Positions 1 through 5,042 of a stretch of 5,042 nt of DNA are shown here, one piece after another (the stretch's first letter is position 1; every line of letters starts with the position of its first letter). Where the stretch lies: positions 24,645 to 29,686 of the forward strand of contig DIDU01000196.1 of NCBI GenBank assembly GCA_002418295.1, in the 5' to 3' direction. The translations under genes were made by a program, and so were the position numbers. Under the pieces are notes generated by a model. The model had not been told where the DNA came from and did not search any database. It was given only the letters and a program-made list of their open reading frames with translations. Source of the stretch: Carnobacterium sp. UBA5792 (GTDB lineage: Bacteria > Bacillota > Bacilli > Lactobacillales > Carnobacteriaceae).

Positions 1-462
1 CAACGTATTTATCCAGTTGGTCGTTTGGATTACGACACGACTGGAGCATTGATCTTAACGAATGATGGAGAGCTTTCGCAAATGCTGATGCATCCAAAAT
101 TTCATATTGATAAAACGTATGTTGCAAAAGTTGAGGGATTGATCAATAACCGGTCATTAAGCAAACTAGAAAAAGGTATTGTGATCGAAGGGAGAAAGAC
201 AGCGCCGGCTAAAGTTAAACTACTTTCTGCTGATAAAATCAAAAATGTTTCAATGGTAGAATTAACGATTCATGAGGGACGGAACCAACAAGTAAAAAAT
301 ATGTTTAAAGCTGTCGGACACCCTGTTCAAAAATTAAAAAGAGAAACTTACGGAACCTTGAATTTATCTGGATTACGACCTGGAGAATGGCGTGAGCTGA
401 AATCATTTCAAATTAATCAATTACGCAATTTAGTGAAGCAAAATAAAAAAGAAATAAACTAA
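1..462 (+). CDS. rluB: 23S rRNA pseudouridine synthase RluB, 3' part (5' end off window)
   Basis: This is the C-terminal 153 residues of a pseudouridine synthase of the RsuA/RluB/RluE/RluF family, which isomerises a uridine in 23S rRNA in the cytoplasm. The reading frame is open from base 1, so the gene is truncated by the window edge; the TTG at 25 lies inside the conserved motif and is not a start. The translation begins in the catalytic motif GRLDYDTTG (residues 7-15 of the fragment), with Asp10 the expected catalytic aspartate. The C-terminal family signature HEGRNQQVKNMF follows at 91-102, then GHPVQKLKRETYG. The N-terminal S4 RNA-binding domain, about 60 residues in the family, must lie to the left. 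In Bacillus rluB directly precedes resABCDE, and here it precedes resDE, which supports RluB over the other paralogues. The C-terminus is short and basic and ends at TAA. Assignment to the family is very secure; the exact target uridine is inferred from homologues. Confidence 0.93.
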   Translation, partial: QRIYPVGRLDYDTTGALILTNDGELSQMLMHPKFHIDKTYVAKVEGLINNRSLSKLEKGIVIEGRKTAPAKVKLLSADKIKNVSMVELTIHEGRNQQVKNMFKAVGHPVQKLKRETYGTLNLSGLRPGEWRELKSFQINQLRNLVKQNKKEIN

Positions 463-472
463 TTGAAAAGCT

Positions 473-516
473 GCTCCAGACTAGCGATAGCACTATTCAT
501 GTTCTTAGTCTGGGGC
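473..516 (+). repeat. Stem-loop between rluB and resD, without U-tract
   Basis: Bases 473-483 pair with 506-516 in an 11-bp stem (core CCAGACTA/TAGTCTGG, one G-U pair) around a 22-base loop, starting 10 bases after the rluB stop. It is well placed to end the rluB transcript, but the bases after the stem are A-rich rather than T-rich, so it is not a classical intrinsic terminator. On the other strand the stem would be followed by only four T residues. It may act as a 3' mRNA-stabilising hairpin, a weak or factor-dependent terminator, or be a copy of a dispersed intergenic repeat. The inverted repeat itself is seen directly; its role is inferred. Confidence 0.5.
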
Positions 517-567
517 TAAAACTACATATAAAAAGACTTATAACTATATGCAAAAATGGAAGTTGTG

Positions 568-573
568 TATAAT
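568..573 (+). promoter_or_regulatory. Candidate -10 box for resDE (TATAAT)
   Basis: A perfect TATAAT lies 49 bases upstream of the GTG start of resD. No good -35 hexamer sits at the usual distance; the region at 544-550 is only AT-rich. A TG dinucleotide at 564-565 is one base further upstream than an extended -10 requires. If used, transcription would start near 580 and leave a leader of about 40 bases. It also argues against translation from the ATG at 548, which would lie upstream of this box. Confidence 0.4.
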
Positions 574-607
574 TAAGATTGAACAGAATGATAAGGGATT
601 TAATGTT

Positions 608-614
608 GGAGGTG
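608..614 (+). promoter_or_regulatory. Ribosome binding site that fixes the resD GTG start
   Basis: GGAGGTG is a strong Shine-Dalgarno sequence, 8 bases ahead of the GTG at 623. The in-frame ATG at 548 has no purine-rich SD before it. This site decides the start codon. Confidence 0.85.
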
Positions 615-622
615 CAGAAACA

Positions 623-1345
623 GTGGAAAACGAAACACTGAACTTAATGATTGTAGACGATGAAGAAAGGATTCGCCGCTTATTAAAAATGTATTTAGAG
701 CGCGAAAACTATGTGATCACTGAAGCAGACAATGGAGAAGCAGCATTGGAATTAGCATTGGAAAATGACTATGATTTAATCCTTTTGGATCTTATGATGC
801 CTAAAATGGATGGCATTGAATTTGCGGAAAAATTACGCGAACACAAAGAAACGCCCATTATGATGTTGACTGCTAAAGGGGAAGAAATTAATCGAATCCA
901 AGGATTCGAAGTAGGTGCAGATGATTATATCGTAAAACCGTTTAGCCCGCGAGAAGTCGTTTTGCGCGTCTCTGCTGTTTTAAAAAGAACACATGTGGAG
1001 AAAGAGAAAGAAAAAGAAAATCCTAATTTAATTGTTACACCTAATATTGAAATTGATAATCAATCCCATCGTGTTTTAGCAGAGGGCAAGCCGGTTAACT
1101 TAACACCGAAAGAATACGATCTTTTGTTGTATCTTATTCAATCACCCGATCAGATATTTGGACGTGAACAGCTTTTGCGCGAAGTATGGAAATACGAATT
1201 TTTTGGTGATTTAAGAACAGTTGATACCCACATTAAGCGCTTACGTGAAAAACTATCTAAACAATCTGAAGAAGCTGCAAAAATGATTGTGACTGTCTGG
1301 GGATTAGGTTATAAATTTAATTCTTATTCGGAAGAAAAAAAGTAG
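623..1345 (+). CDS. resD: Response regulator, OmpR/PhoB type, ResD/SrrA-like
   Basis: A cytoplasmic DNA-binding response regulator of 240 residues, the usual length for ResD. I chose the GTG at 623 because GGAGGTG precedes it and the receiver domain begins at once; an in-frame ATG at 548 would add 25 residues that do not look like the family. The receiver domain covers about 7-122: acidic pair Asp12/Asp13, phospho-acceptor Asp56 in LILLDLMMP, Thr83 in MLTAK, and Lys105 in DDYIVKPFSPREVVLRV. A charged linker rich in K and E (125-132) leads to a winged-helix DNA-binding domain (about 136-232) with LTPKEYDLL, GREQLLREVW, the recognition-helix segment RTVDTHIKRLREKL and the wing VWGLGYKF. The strings RIRRLLKMYLERENY and KGEEINRIQGFEVGADDYIVKPFSPREVV are very close to Bacillus ResD as I know it. 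It is followed after 8 bases by its cognate kinase. ResD/SrrA proteins control respiratory and anaerobic genes; the target genes here are unknown. It contains no cysteine. Confidence 0.93.
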   Translation: MENETLNLMIVDDEERIRRLLKMYLERENYVITEADNGEAALELALENDYDLILLDLMMPKMDGIEFAEKLREHKETPIMMLTAKGEEINRIQGFEVGADDYIVKPFSPREVVLRVSAVLKRTHVEKEKEKENPNLIVTPNIEIDNQSHRVLAEGKPVNLTPKEYDLLLYLIQSPDQIFGREQLLREVWKYEFFGDLRTVDTHIKRLREKLSKQSEEAAKMIVTVWGLGYKFNSYSEEKK

Positions 1346-1353
1346 GCTAATAT

Positions 1354-3168
1354 ATGAGTAAATTAAACAGCATTACGATTCGAACGTGGGGCATCACCAT
1401 GTTTATCATTGGTTTTTGTTTTATTACGACTAATGAGATATATGGACGAATTTACCAAAATAACATAGAAAAAAACTACCTAATAGACTATGAACAGTCT
1501 ATTGAATCAATAGAGGGGTATCTAGAAAAAGAACCATATTTTTTAATGGAAAATTTAGATAAACTTAAAGCGCATGATACTCACTTATTTATGGAGATTT
1601 ATCTAGATGGCCAACTCGTAACGGATTCCTATACAGGTACCAATCAACCCGTTCCCACTAGCAAAAAGAAGTTGTTAGCTAACGAAGATGTAACACAGGC
1701 GGTAAATATGGGAAGAGACACTCAGATTATTAGTAAAGCTGAAATTGGGTCGGGTCAAAATACCCTTTTTATGTTTCGAATAAAGAATTTTACGTTAGAT
1801 GGAAAAAAGGGTGCGTTGTATTCTTTTGTTGATTTAGCTTCTTTAAACGAAACTGAGAAAAAAATGAACCAGTGGACCTTAATTAATTTTATTTTTTACG
1901 GAATATTATCTGTTTTGTTTTTCTACTATTTACAAAACCGTTTAGGCAAACCGTTAAATACGTTAAGAGATATAGCATTTGAATACGCTAAAAATGACTT
2001 TTCACAAGAAGCTCCTATAAACTTCAAGGATGAGCTCTCACAATTGGCTTTAGCCATGAATAAAATGCGCAAATCATTAGAAACAACTGGGACTGCAACG
2101 CGCCAAGAAAAAGAATTATTAGAAAATATTGTTTCTTCTATTTCTACCGGAATTCTTTATTACAATCAAGATAAGACTCTATTGATGTCCAATCCATTAG
2201 GCGAAAACTTTTTGCGTAATTGGAACAATGGTGAGGGGACTGAGGAACAGTCTTTACCCGATTTTTTAGAAGACAAAATTGATGAGGTCATTAACAAATC
2301 AGAAAAGGTTTATCATGATACGATGATCAATGATTTTTATTTTCAAATCTCATTGGTTCCTTTATTTGATGAAGACTTAGAAAATGTTCGTGGTGTTTTA
2401 GTATCCTTGCAAGATTTAACAAAAGAACGTCGTTTAGATAAAATGCGGGTCGACTTTATTAATAATGTCTCTCATGAATTACGGACACCTTTAGTGATGA
2501 TCCAAGGGTATAGTGAAGCCATTCTAGATGATGTAGCGGAAACAGATGAAGAAAAACATGAAATGGCTAGTATTATCGGAGATGAATCTAAACGAATGAA
2601 CCGTTTAGTTAATGAGATGCTCGATTTATCTAGAATGGAAGCAGGATACATTGATTTAGTTCCTGTTGAAGTAGATTTAGAAGCCTTTTTCATGAAAATT
2701 TTATCTCGTTTCAATAGAATGGCAGAAAAAAATCAAGTTCATTTGAGTCTGGAAATTGAACCATCTGTAAAAAAATATTATATGGATGAAGATAAAATGA
2801 ACCAAGTATTTGTTAATTTAATCAATAACGCCATCCGCCACGCATCTTTGTCCGAACGAAATGATGCTCATGTGAAACTATGGGTGCATGTGGATAAAAT
2901 TACGGATGAGGTGCAAATGGAAGTAATCGATAATGGTCCGGGTATTGCAGAAGCAGATATACCTTATATCTTTGACCGCTTTTACAAAGCAGATAAGTCA
3001 AGAACCGTTAGCAAAAGCAGCCAGACAGGTACTGGAATTGGGCTGTCTATTGTCAAGAATATCGTTGAAGAACATGGCGGATATATTGAAGTTATCAGCG
3101 TGCCTAACAAAGTCACCAGTTTTAGGATCCATTTTCCTTATATGGAAGAACTTGATGAAGCTGACTAA
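1354..3168 (+). CDS. resE: Membrane sensor histidine kinase, ResE/SrrB-like
   Basis: A 604-residue sensor kinase, partner of the preceding regulator and slightly longer than Bacillus ResE (about 590). Domains in order: transmembrane helix 1 (about 11-27), an extracytoplasmic sensor region (about 28-173), transmembrane helix 2 (174-194, WTLINFIFYG...), a HAMP linker (about 194-245), a PAS domain (about 255-356), and the HisKA dimerisation domain with phospho-acceptor His374 in NNVSHELRTPL. The ATP-binding domain then shows the N box NLINNAIRH (Asn492), G1 box DNGPGI (526-531), F box IFDRFYK and G2 box GTGIGLSIVK (559-568). All catalytic motifs are intact. It starts at ATG 1354, 8 bases after the resD stop, with only a weak SD-like AGTAGG, so translational coupling is likely. 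The only cysteine is Cys22, inside the first membrane helix. The family senses redox, oxygen or NO status; the signal here is not shown by the sequence. No terminator is seen before the next promoter. Confidence 0.93.
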   Translation: MSKLNSITIRTWGITMFIIGFCFITTNEIYGRIYQNNIEKNYLIDYEQSIESIEGYLEKEPYFLMENLDKLKAHDTHLFMEIYLDGQLVTDSYTGTNQPVPTSKKKLLANEDVTQAVNMGRDTQIISKAEIGSGQNTLFMFRIKNFTLDGKKGALYSFVDLASLNETEKKMNQWTLINFIFYGILSVLFFYYLQNRLGKPLNTLRDIAFEYAKNDFSQEAPINFKDELSQLALAMNKMRKSLETTGTATRQEKELLENIVSSISTGILYYNQDKTLLMSNPLGENFLRNWNNGEGTEEQSLPDFLEDKIDEVINKSEKVYHDTMINDFYFQISLVPLFDEDLENVRGVLVSLQDLTKERRLDKMRVDFINNVSHELRTPLVMIQGYSEAILDDVAETDEEKHEMASIIGDESKRMNRLVNEMLDLSRMEAGYIDLVPVEVDLEAFFMKILSRFNRMAEKNQVHLSLEIEPSVKKYYMDEDKMNQVFVNLINNAIRHASLSERNDAHVKLWVHVDKITDEVQMEVIDNGPGIAEADIPYIFDRFYKADKSRTVSKSSQTGTGIGLSIVKNIVEEHGGYIEVISVPNKVTSFRIHFPYMEELDEAD

Positions 3169-3181
3169 AAGAAAGTAAGTC

Positions 3182-3210
3182 TTGCAAATTGAAACAAAAC
3201 ATTGTATACT
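3182..3210 (+). promoter_or_regulatory. Promoter for the FMN riboswitch-ribU unit
   Basis: A -35 box TTGCAA (3182-3187, 4 of 6 consensus) and a -10 box TATACT (3205-3210, 5 of 6) are separated by 17 bases, the optimal sigma-A spacing. Transcription would begin near 3216-3218, about 30 bases before the riboswitch. The position between the resE stop and the aptamer supports the call. An overlapping TTGAAA at 3189 gives a poorer -10 at 17 bases and is less likely. Confidence 0.65.
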
Positions 3211-3214
3211 TTAA

Positions 3215-3232
3215 TAGTACAGAAAAGTACTA
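3215..3232 (+). repeat. Perfect 6-bp dyad at the presumed transcription start
   Basis: TAGTAC (3215-3220) and GTACTA (3227-3232) form a perfect inverted repeat around a six-base AGAAAA spacer. It begins five bases after the -10 box. It could be a protein operator overlapping the start site or a 5'-end RNA hairpin that protects the transcript. It is followed by A residues, so it is not a + strand terminator. Confidence 0.4.
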
Positions 3233-3247
3233 AAAAAATAATAGATT

Positions 3248-3365
3248 CGTCTTCAGGGGCAGGGTGTAATTCCCGACCGGTGGTATAGTCCACGAGCTAG
3301 ATAGCATTATCTGGTTGAACTGGTTTAATTCCAGTACCGACAGTAAAGTCTGGATAAAGAAGATG
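3248..3365 (+). ncRNA. FMN riboswitch (RFN element) aptamer
   Basis: A complete RFN element that binds flavin mononucleotide in the nascent mRNA. P1 closes with TCTTC (3250-3254) against GAAGA (3359-3363), extendable to 3248/3365. The conserved block CAGGGGCAGGGTG is followed by ATTCCCGACCGG. One internal stem is GTGG (3280-3283) with CCAC (3290-3293), a compensated change from the usual GCGG/CCGC. A variable hairpin AGATA/TATCT spans about 3299-3312. CTGG (3320-3323) pairs with CCAG (3331-3334), and the hallmark block CCGACAGTAAAGTCTGGAT covers 3337-3355. The downstream gene is a riboflavin importer, as expected for this class. FMN binding is expected to switch ribU off through the downstream terminator and possibly the SD hairpin. 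Confidence 0.97.
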
Positions 3366-3391
3366 GGGCTTATTTGAATTCGAACGTGTTC

Positions 3392-3441
3392 ATATGCTCT
3401 GTTTAATTTTCTGAAGAGAAATTAGACGAGCATATTTTTTT
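3392..3441 (+). terminator. Intrinsic terminator of the FMN riboswitch expression platform
   Basis: ATATGCTC (3392-3399) pairs perfectly with GAGCATAT (3428-3435). After a bulged T at 3400 the helix continues as 3401-3410 with 3418-3427, including G-U pairs, and closes on a seven-base loop. A run of seven T (3435-3441) follows at once. It sits between the aptamer and the ribU start, so it is the expected transcription-off element at high FMN. It would also stop read-through from resDE. I could not identify the competing antiterminator pairing by eye. Confidence 0.88.
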
Positions 3442-3481
3442 GGATCAAATTCTTAAGTAAGCCCAAGAATGCTCATGCTGA

Positions 3482-3503
3482 TGAATCCTTTCAGGAGGAT
3501 TTA
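3482..3503 (+). promoter_or_regulatory. ribU Shine-Dalgarno with possible sequestering hairpin
   Basis: AGGAGG (3493-3498) is a strong SD 7 bases before the ribU ATG. AATCCT (3484-3489) can pair with AGGATT (3496-3501), extendable outward by a G-U and a U-A pair to 3482/3503. This places half of the SD in the stem and the rest in the loop. The SD is certain; that the hairpin controls translation is inferred from the complementarity and from the known use of SD sequestration by FMN riboswitches of riboflavin transporter genes. Confidence 0.6.
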
Positions 3504-3505
3504 CT

Positions 3506-4090
3506 ATGCAAAATAGTCGTACAAAAAAGTTAGTCGGGGTTTCAATGCTTGCTGCTGTAGCCTTTGTTTTAATGTTTTTTGCTTTTCCAATTATTCCAGG
3601 TGTTTCTTTTTTGAAAATCGATTTTAGCGATATACCTGTTTTACTTGGAATGTTTATTTACGGACCAAGTGCCGGAATAGGAGTAGCTTTAATACGAACC
3701 ATTCTTCATTATATTCAAACTGGTGGAGATGCAGGATATCCGATTGGCGATACTGCAAGTTTAATAGCTTCCATTGCCTATTGCTTACCGATCTATTACG
3801 TGATGCGCAATAAAACGGAAACAACTAAAAATATTGTTTTGGCAAATGTACTAGGAACAGTTTCATTGACAACCATTTTGTCATTTTTAAACGCCTATGT
3901 ATTGATCCCGCTTTATTTTGCGGTGTTAAACTTTAACGTTGGGCCAGTACAACAATACGTTTTTTATGGTGTGGTTCCATTCAATATATGTAAAGGAATT
4001 ATTGTCAGCACTGTATTTGTAGCTCTCTTTGCTAAAATGAAACCTTGGATCTTTAAAAATCAATTATCTGAAGCAAGTTGTATGAAATAA
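3506..4090 (+). CDS. ribU: Riboflavin ECF transporter, substrate-binding S component RibU
   Basis: A 194-residue integral membrane protein, the usual length of RibU (FmnP/YpaA), which captures riboflavin and works with the shared energising module EcfT plus the ATPases EcfA and EcfA', encoded elsewhere. The sequence is strongly hydrophobic with about six predicted membrane segments. Segment 1 (about 9-31) carries SMLAA at 13-17, a relaxed form of the AxxxA-type motif S components use to contact EcfT. The family signature FLKIDFSDIPVLLGMFIYGP follows at 35-54, then a loop TGGDAGYPIGD and later segments ending VPFNICKGIIVSTVFVALF. The ATG at 3506 has an excellent SD, AGGAGG. The gene stands alone between its riboswitch promoter and a terminator, so it is probably monocistronic and repressed by FMN. 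The riboswitch makes riboflavin/FMN specificity much more likely than another vitamin. Confidence 0.95.
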   Translation: MQNSRTKKLVGVSMLAAVAFVLMFFAFPIIPGVSFLKIDFSDIPVLLGMFIYGPSAGIGVALIRTILHYIQTGGDAGYPIGDTASLIASIAYCLPIYYVMRNKTETTKNIVLANVLGTVSLTTILSFLNAYVLIPLYFAVLNFNVGPVQQYVFYGVVPFNICKGIIVSTVFVALFAKMKPWIFKNQLSEASCMK

Positions 4091-4106
4091 CTTCATTTGT
4101 TTTACT

Positions 4107-4144
4107 AAAAATGATTTCGCGAAAAAATTGCGGAATCATTTTTT
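4107..4144 (+). terminator. Intrinsic terminator after ribU
   Basis: Bases 4107-4120 pair with 4130-4143 in a 14-bp stem with one G-U pair and a nine-base A-rich loop. Six T residues (4139-4144) complete it, 16 bases after the ribU stop. The 5' arm begins with five A residues, so it could also stop transcription from the other strand, but no minus-strand gene is seen in the window. Confidence 0.9.
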
Positions 4145-4183
4145 GATGTTATAAAGAATTATAAAGTATTTAGAACCGTTTTT

Positions 4184-4192
4184 TGGTATATT
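4184..4192 (+). promoter_or_regulatory. Candidate extended -10 promoter for the YpbB-like gene (upstream)
   Basis: TGG followed by TATATT matches the TGN extended -10 pattern with 5 of 6 -10 bases. No -35 hexamer is convincing at 16-18 bases upstream, which extended -10 promoters can tolerate. Transcription would start near 4199 and leave a leader of about 80 bases. Confidence 0.4.
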
Positions 4193-4218
4193 ATGTTTAC
4201 CAGACGAGTTTTTCGGGA

Positions 4219-4227
4219 TGGTATAAC
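4219..4227 (+). promoter_or_regulatory. Candidate extended -10 promoter for the YpbB-like gene (downstream)
   Basis: TGG followed by TATAAC is a second extended -10 match, 35 bases after the first and sharing TGGTATA with it. The best -35-like sequence, TTTACC at 4196, is 20 bases away, which is too far. A start near 4233 would leave only the SD-proximal hairpin in the leader. Either or both of the two boxes may be used. Confidence 0.35.
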
Positions 4228-4240
4228 TAGGTAGAAAACA

Positions 4241-4269
4241 ACTGGTTTAAAAGAGCCAGTAGAAGGAGG
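4241..4269 (+). promoter_or_regulatory. SD-proximal hairpin and strong RBS deciding the TTG start at 4279
   Basis: ACTGGTTT (4241-4248) pairs with GAGCCAGT (4253-4260) around an AAAA loop, with two G-U pairs. Two bases later comes AAGGAGG (4263-4269), a near-perfect SD placed 9 bases before the TTG at 4279. The SD and its spacing fix that unusual start. The hairpin leaves the SD free and could keep it exposed or be bound by a regulator; this is inference. Confidence 0.6.
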
Positions 4270-4278
4270 CTAGAAAAT

Positions 4279-5042
4279 TTGCATAAATTAACCTATCTTG
4301 AAAGTTTCTGTTTATCCTTATTTTCTAGAACGATTTCAAAAAAAGGCGCTACGCTTTACCATATCGTTACAGGGAAGAGAACCGCTTCTATTCTTTATAA
4401 TGCTCAGCACTATAAATTGGGTTCTTATTTTTCTTTGTTTCCAAAATTTAAGAGAGAACAATTCAACTACATAATAGAGAAATTAGATCGCTTAGAACTG
4501 ATCGAAAAAGCTGAAGTTAAAGAAGAATATGTTTTAACAGAAGAAGGCAGGTTGTATTGCCAACAGTACTTTTCGGATCATACGTATCCTGTTCATCTAA
4601 ACCTATTGGTAAATGGTACAGCTCTTAAACAGTTTTGGCGAATTATTCTGCTGATCACGCAAGTGCTGTCTGAATCACGCTACCACAACAGTCATTATTT
4701 GCCGATTGAAAAAGAATGGGAAAAACAAATGTGGTTAAAAAAATGGCTGAAACAGCAATCAAAAAACAAACAAGAGCTGGCTGAACAATTTGGTGAAGAA
4801 TGGATCTTGCTATTAAAGCGGCTACCATCATTAAATGCTGAATTAATTGTGGATTGTCTGTCAGGCCATCATAAAATCGGCAAGACACGTCAACAATTAG
4901 CTGATTCTTATCAGTTGGATCCTTTTGAAATCGAATTGCTTTTACTAGATTCTCTATCTTGGATTTGGAAAGTAATAGAAGAACAGCAGCAAGAGGTTCC
5001 TTTATTTCATTCCATTTATCAAGCAATCAATAAAGAATACCG
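4279..5042 (+). CDS. ypbB: YpbB-like helix-turn-helix protein, 5' part (3' end off window)
   Basis: An open frame of 254 codons running off the right edge, started by TTG behind the strong SD AAGGAGG. No ATG or GTG lies between the upstream in-frame stop at 4228-4230 and this TTG. The product is soluble, basic in places and rich in aromatic and leucine residues. The segment TLYHIVTGKRTASILYNAQHY (25-45), then GSYFSLFP (48-55), matches my memory of the N-terminal part of YpbB, a conserved Firmicutes protein of about 350 residues with a C-terminal helix-turn-helix domain, normally encoded immediately upstream of recQ. A further helical segment IGKTRQQLADSY begins near residue 200. The expected C-terminal helix-turn-helix domain would lie mostly beyond the window. 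Its biochemical function is not established; the recQ link suggests DNA metabolism. Start and reality of the gene are secure, the YpbB name less so. Confidence 0.75.
   Translation, partial: MHKLTYLESFCLSLFSRTISKKGATLYHIVTGKRTASILYNAQHYKLGSYFSLFPKFKREQFNYIIEKLDRLELIEKAEVKEEYVLTEEGRLYCQQYFSDHTYPVHLNLLVNGTALKQFWRIILLITQVLSESRYHNSHYLPIEKEWEKQMWLKKWLKQQSKNKQELAEQFGEEWILLLKRLPSLNAELIVDCLSGHHKIGKTRQQLADSYQLDPFEIELLLLDSLSWIWKVIEEQQQEVPLFHSIYQAINKEY

Noticed and set aside
563..576. Possible Rex or ResD operator (TTGTGTATAATT)
   Set aside because: Only the TTGTG half resembles these sites; there is no symmetric partner and the match overlaps the -10 box, so chance is likely in AT-rich sequence.
548..622. 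N-terminal extension of the response regulator from ATG 548
   Set aside because: There is no SD before 548, the candidate TATAAT -10 box lies inside it, and the 25 extra residues do not resemble the family. GTG 623 with GGAGGTG fits the normal 240-residue length.
2472..2714. Open frame of 80 codons on the minus strand
   Set aside because: It lies wholly inside the kinase gene, opposite the HisKA domain, has no SD and its low-complexity serine/lysine product is typical of an antisense shadow.
2933..3178. Open frame of 81 codons on the plus strand, second frame
   Set aside because: It overlaps the ATP-binding domain of the kinase, whose own frame is intact with all motifs, and the product has no recognisable features.
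3188..3204. Possible CcpA cre site (TGAAACAAAACA) in the ribU promoter
   Set aside because: It lacks the central CG and the palindromic second half of the cre consensus.
3469..3474. ATGCTC copy that could pair with the terminator 3' arm as an antiterminator
   Set aside because: It is only 6 bp and lies downstream of the terminator, so it would be transcribed too late to prevent termination.
4655..5026. Open frame of 123 codons on the minus strand with hydrophobic stretches
   Set aside because: It is the antisense of the TTG-started YpbB-like gene. The plus strand has a strong SD, a longer open frame and family-like motifs; the hydrophobicity arises from reading Lys/Glu-rich codons in reverse.

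Overview
The window looks like a conserved housekeeping locus from a low-GC Gram-positive bacterium (Firmicutes). A member of the Lactobacillales such as a Carnobacterium/Enterococcus relative is my best guess, inferred from the gene order, the AT-rich codon use and the absence of the cytochrome c biogenesis genes that sit next to resDE in Bacillus. Everything legible lies on the + strand. I see no mobile element, CRISPR array, tRNA or rRNA.

Layout. (1) Bases 1-462 are the 3' part of an rluB-type 23S rRNA pseudouridine synthase gene, cut by the left edge. (2) A 160-base gap holds a long stem-loop without a U-tract and a TATAAT-like -10 box. (3) Bases 623-3168 hold a two-component pair, a ResD/SrrA-type response regulator (GTG start) and a ResE/SrrB-type membrane histidine kinase, separated by 8 bases and probably one transcript. 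(4) Bases 3169-3505 form a regulatory leader: a promoter, a small dyad at the expected transcription start, a complete FMN (RFN) riboswitch, a strong intrinsic terminator and a Shine-Dalgarno that can be paired away. (5) Bases 3506-4090 encode RibU, the riboflavin-binding S component of an ECF vitamin transporter, followed by a good terminator. (6) Bases 4091-4278 contain two possible extended -10 promoters and an SD-proximal hairpin. (7) From 4279 to the right edge runs a TTG-started gene resembling YpbB, the helix-turn-helix protein usually encoded just upstream of recQ.

How the parts fit. The two-component pair is of the type that senses respiratory/redox state in Bacillus and Staphylococcus. 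RibU imports riboflavin, the precursor of the FMN and FAD needed by flavoprotein redox enzymes, and the riboswitch shuts ribU off when FMN is plentiful. No terminator is visible after the kinase gene, so transcripts from resDE could run into the riboswitch, whose terminator may also end that operon. I found no convincing new system. The points most worth checking are the dual-looking riboswitch expression platform, the near absence of cysteine in the ResD/ResE pair, the uncoupling from resABC, and the structured leader of the YpbB-like gene.
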